From: Bacteroidota bacterium
GTDB taxonomy: Bacteria > Bacteroidota > Bacteroidia > B-17B0 > B-17BO
Assembly: GCA_025356715.1 (NCBI GenBank)
Contig: JANXRU010000102.1
Span: forward strand, 1-6,219
Direction: 5' to 3'
Length of the DNA: 6,219 nt
Shown here: positions 5,754 through 6,219 of the stretch, piece by piece
Position numbering within the stretch: the first letter of the stretch is position 1
Layout: every line of letters begins with the position of its first letter
The notes under the pieces: generated by a model
Told to the model about the DNA's origin: nothing
Databases searched by the model: none
The model's input: the letters and a program-made list of their open reading frames with translations, nothing else
Made by a program: the position numbers and the translations under genes

Positions 5754-6219
5754 TTATGCAGGTATTATTTCTTTATCTTCGTTTGATTTGCTCACACTTA
5801 AAATGATACCAATAGCAATACAAGTAAACCATATCGAAGTTCCTCCCATACTTACTAGTGGTAAGGGCTGACCTGTTACCGGGAACAGATTGACTGCAAC
5901 AGCCATATTGATCAATGCTTGAAACACCAAGCTAAAACTTAAACCGATGGCCATCAAGCCTCCAAATGGTTTTTCGGAATCTCTTAAAATACGAATGCCT
6001 CTAAATAATAGAATCATGTATAGGAAGATCATCGCAAAGCCAGTGAATAAACCATACTCTTCGATGATGATGGCGTATATAAAATCGGAAGATGCTTGAG
6101 GTAAAAAAGCGCGTTGTGTACTATTGCCAGGTCCTTTGCCAATAATGCCACCGGTAGCAATGGCTATTTTTGCTTGTTCGCTTTGGTAATTATTTTTCGC
6201 ATCTCCCTCAAAGAAATTT
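5754..6219 (-). CDS. ftsW: Cell-division peptidoglycan polymerase FtsW, C-terminal part (5' end outside window)
   Basis: FtsW is the SEDS-family glycosyltransferase that polymerises septal peptidoglycan from lipid II together with a class B PBP. The minus-strand frame is open from the window edge to TAA at 5754-5756, giving 154 complete C-terminal residues. A Met codon at 6030-6032 is internal, not the start. The fragment opens with the large periplasmic loop: YQSEQAKIAIATGGIIGKGP (11-30), GNSTQRAFLPQASSDFIYAI (31-50) and EEYG (53-56). D45 corresponds to the catalytic Asp297 of E. coli FtsW. Three membrane helices follow (about 57-76, 87-110 and 120-142), with GQPLPLVSMGGTS (116-128) as the SEDS signature. 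It ends in a short charged tail, NEDKEIIPA. FLPQASSDFIYAIIIEEYG favours FtsW over RodA. It is unrelated to the sulfur genes opposite. Confidence 0.92.
   Translation of the reverse strand, partial: NFFEGDAKNNYQSEQAKIAIATGGIIGKGPGNSTQRAFLPQASSDFIYAIIIEEYGLFTGFAMIFLYMILLFRGIRILRDSEKPFGGLMAIGLSFSLVFQALINMAVAVNLFPVTGQPLPLVSMGGTSIWFTCIAIGIILSVSKSNEDKEIIPA

Noticed and set aside
5754..6032. A complete 92-residue membrane protein starting at the Met codon at 6030-6032
   Set aside because: The frame continues upstream to the window edge and encodes the conserved FtsW loop with the catalytic Asp, so this is the tail of a larger gene.

Overview
The window reads as chromosomal DNA from a member of the Bacteroidota, most likely Flavobacteriia. 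It is visibly AT-rich and its genes lack Shine-Dalgarno sequences. One start is preceded by a perfect TAnnTTTG box, the -7 element of Bacteroidota promoters. The gaps hold palindromic repeats of a kind familiar from that phylum, and the protein families (DUF2490, a YumC-like reductase, MetZ, FtsW) fit.

Layout. On the plus strand, 1-5690, there is a run of six genes: (1) cobA, cut at its 5' end by the window edge, for uroporphyrinogen-III C-methyltransferase; (2) a DUF2490 outer-membrane beta-barrel protein; (3) a fusion of a CysG/Met8p-type precorrin-2 dehydrogenase/ferrochelatase domain with a TauE/SafE (TSUP) permease; (4) a YumC-like ferredoxin/flavodoxin-NADP reductase; (5) an OsmC-family protein; (6) metZ, an O-succinylhomoserine sulfhydrylase-type enzyme. 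Genes 1-2 share one base (TAATG) and genes 2-3 share four (ATGA), so these three are very likely translationally coupled. The later genes sit 28-76 bases apart. At 5754-6219 on the minus strand lies the C-terminal 154 residues of ftsW, convergent with metZ.

How the genes fit together (inference from family knowledge). cobA and the dehydrogenase/chelatase domain together make siroheme from uroporphyrinogen III. Siroheme is the cofactor of assimilatory sulfite (or nitrite) reductase. A TSUP permease moves sulfite, sulfate or organosulfonates, the reductase can supply low-potential electrons, and MetZ fixes the resulting sulfide into homocysteine. The block therefore looks like the downstream half of a sulfate/sulfite assimilation locus. 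The sulfate-activating and sulfite-reductase genes would be expected upstream of base 1, but they are not in the window. ftsW belongs to cell division and is unrelated.

The points most worth a second look are the siroheme-enzyme/permease fusion, the outer-membrane protein wedged by overlaps between the two siroheme enzymes, and three palindromic elements that each begin TGTCA within one base of a stop codon. No RNA genes, CRISPR arrays, insertion sequences or origins were seen, and no gap between genes exceeds about 80 bases.
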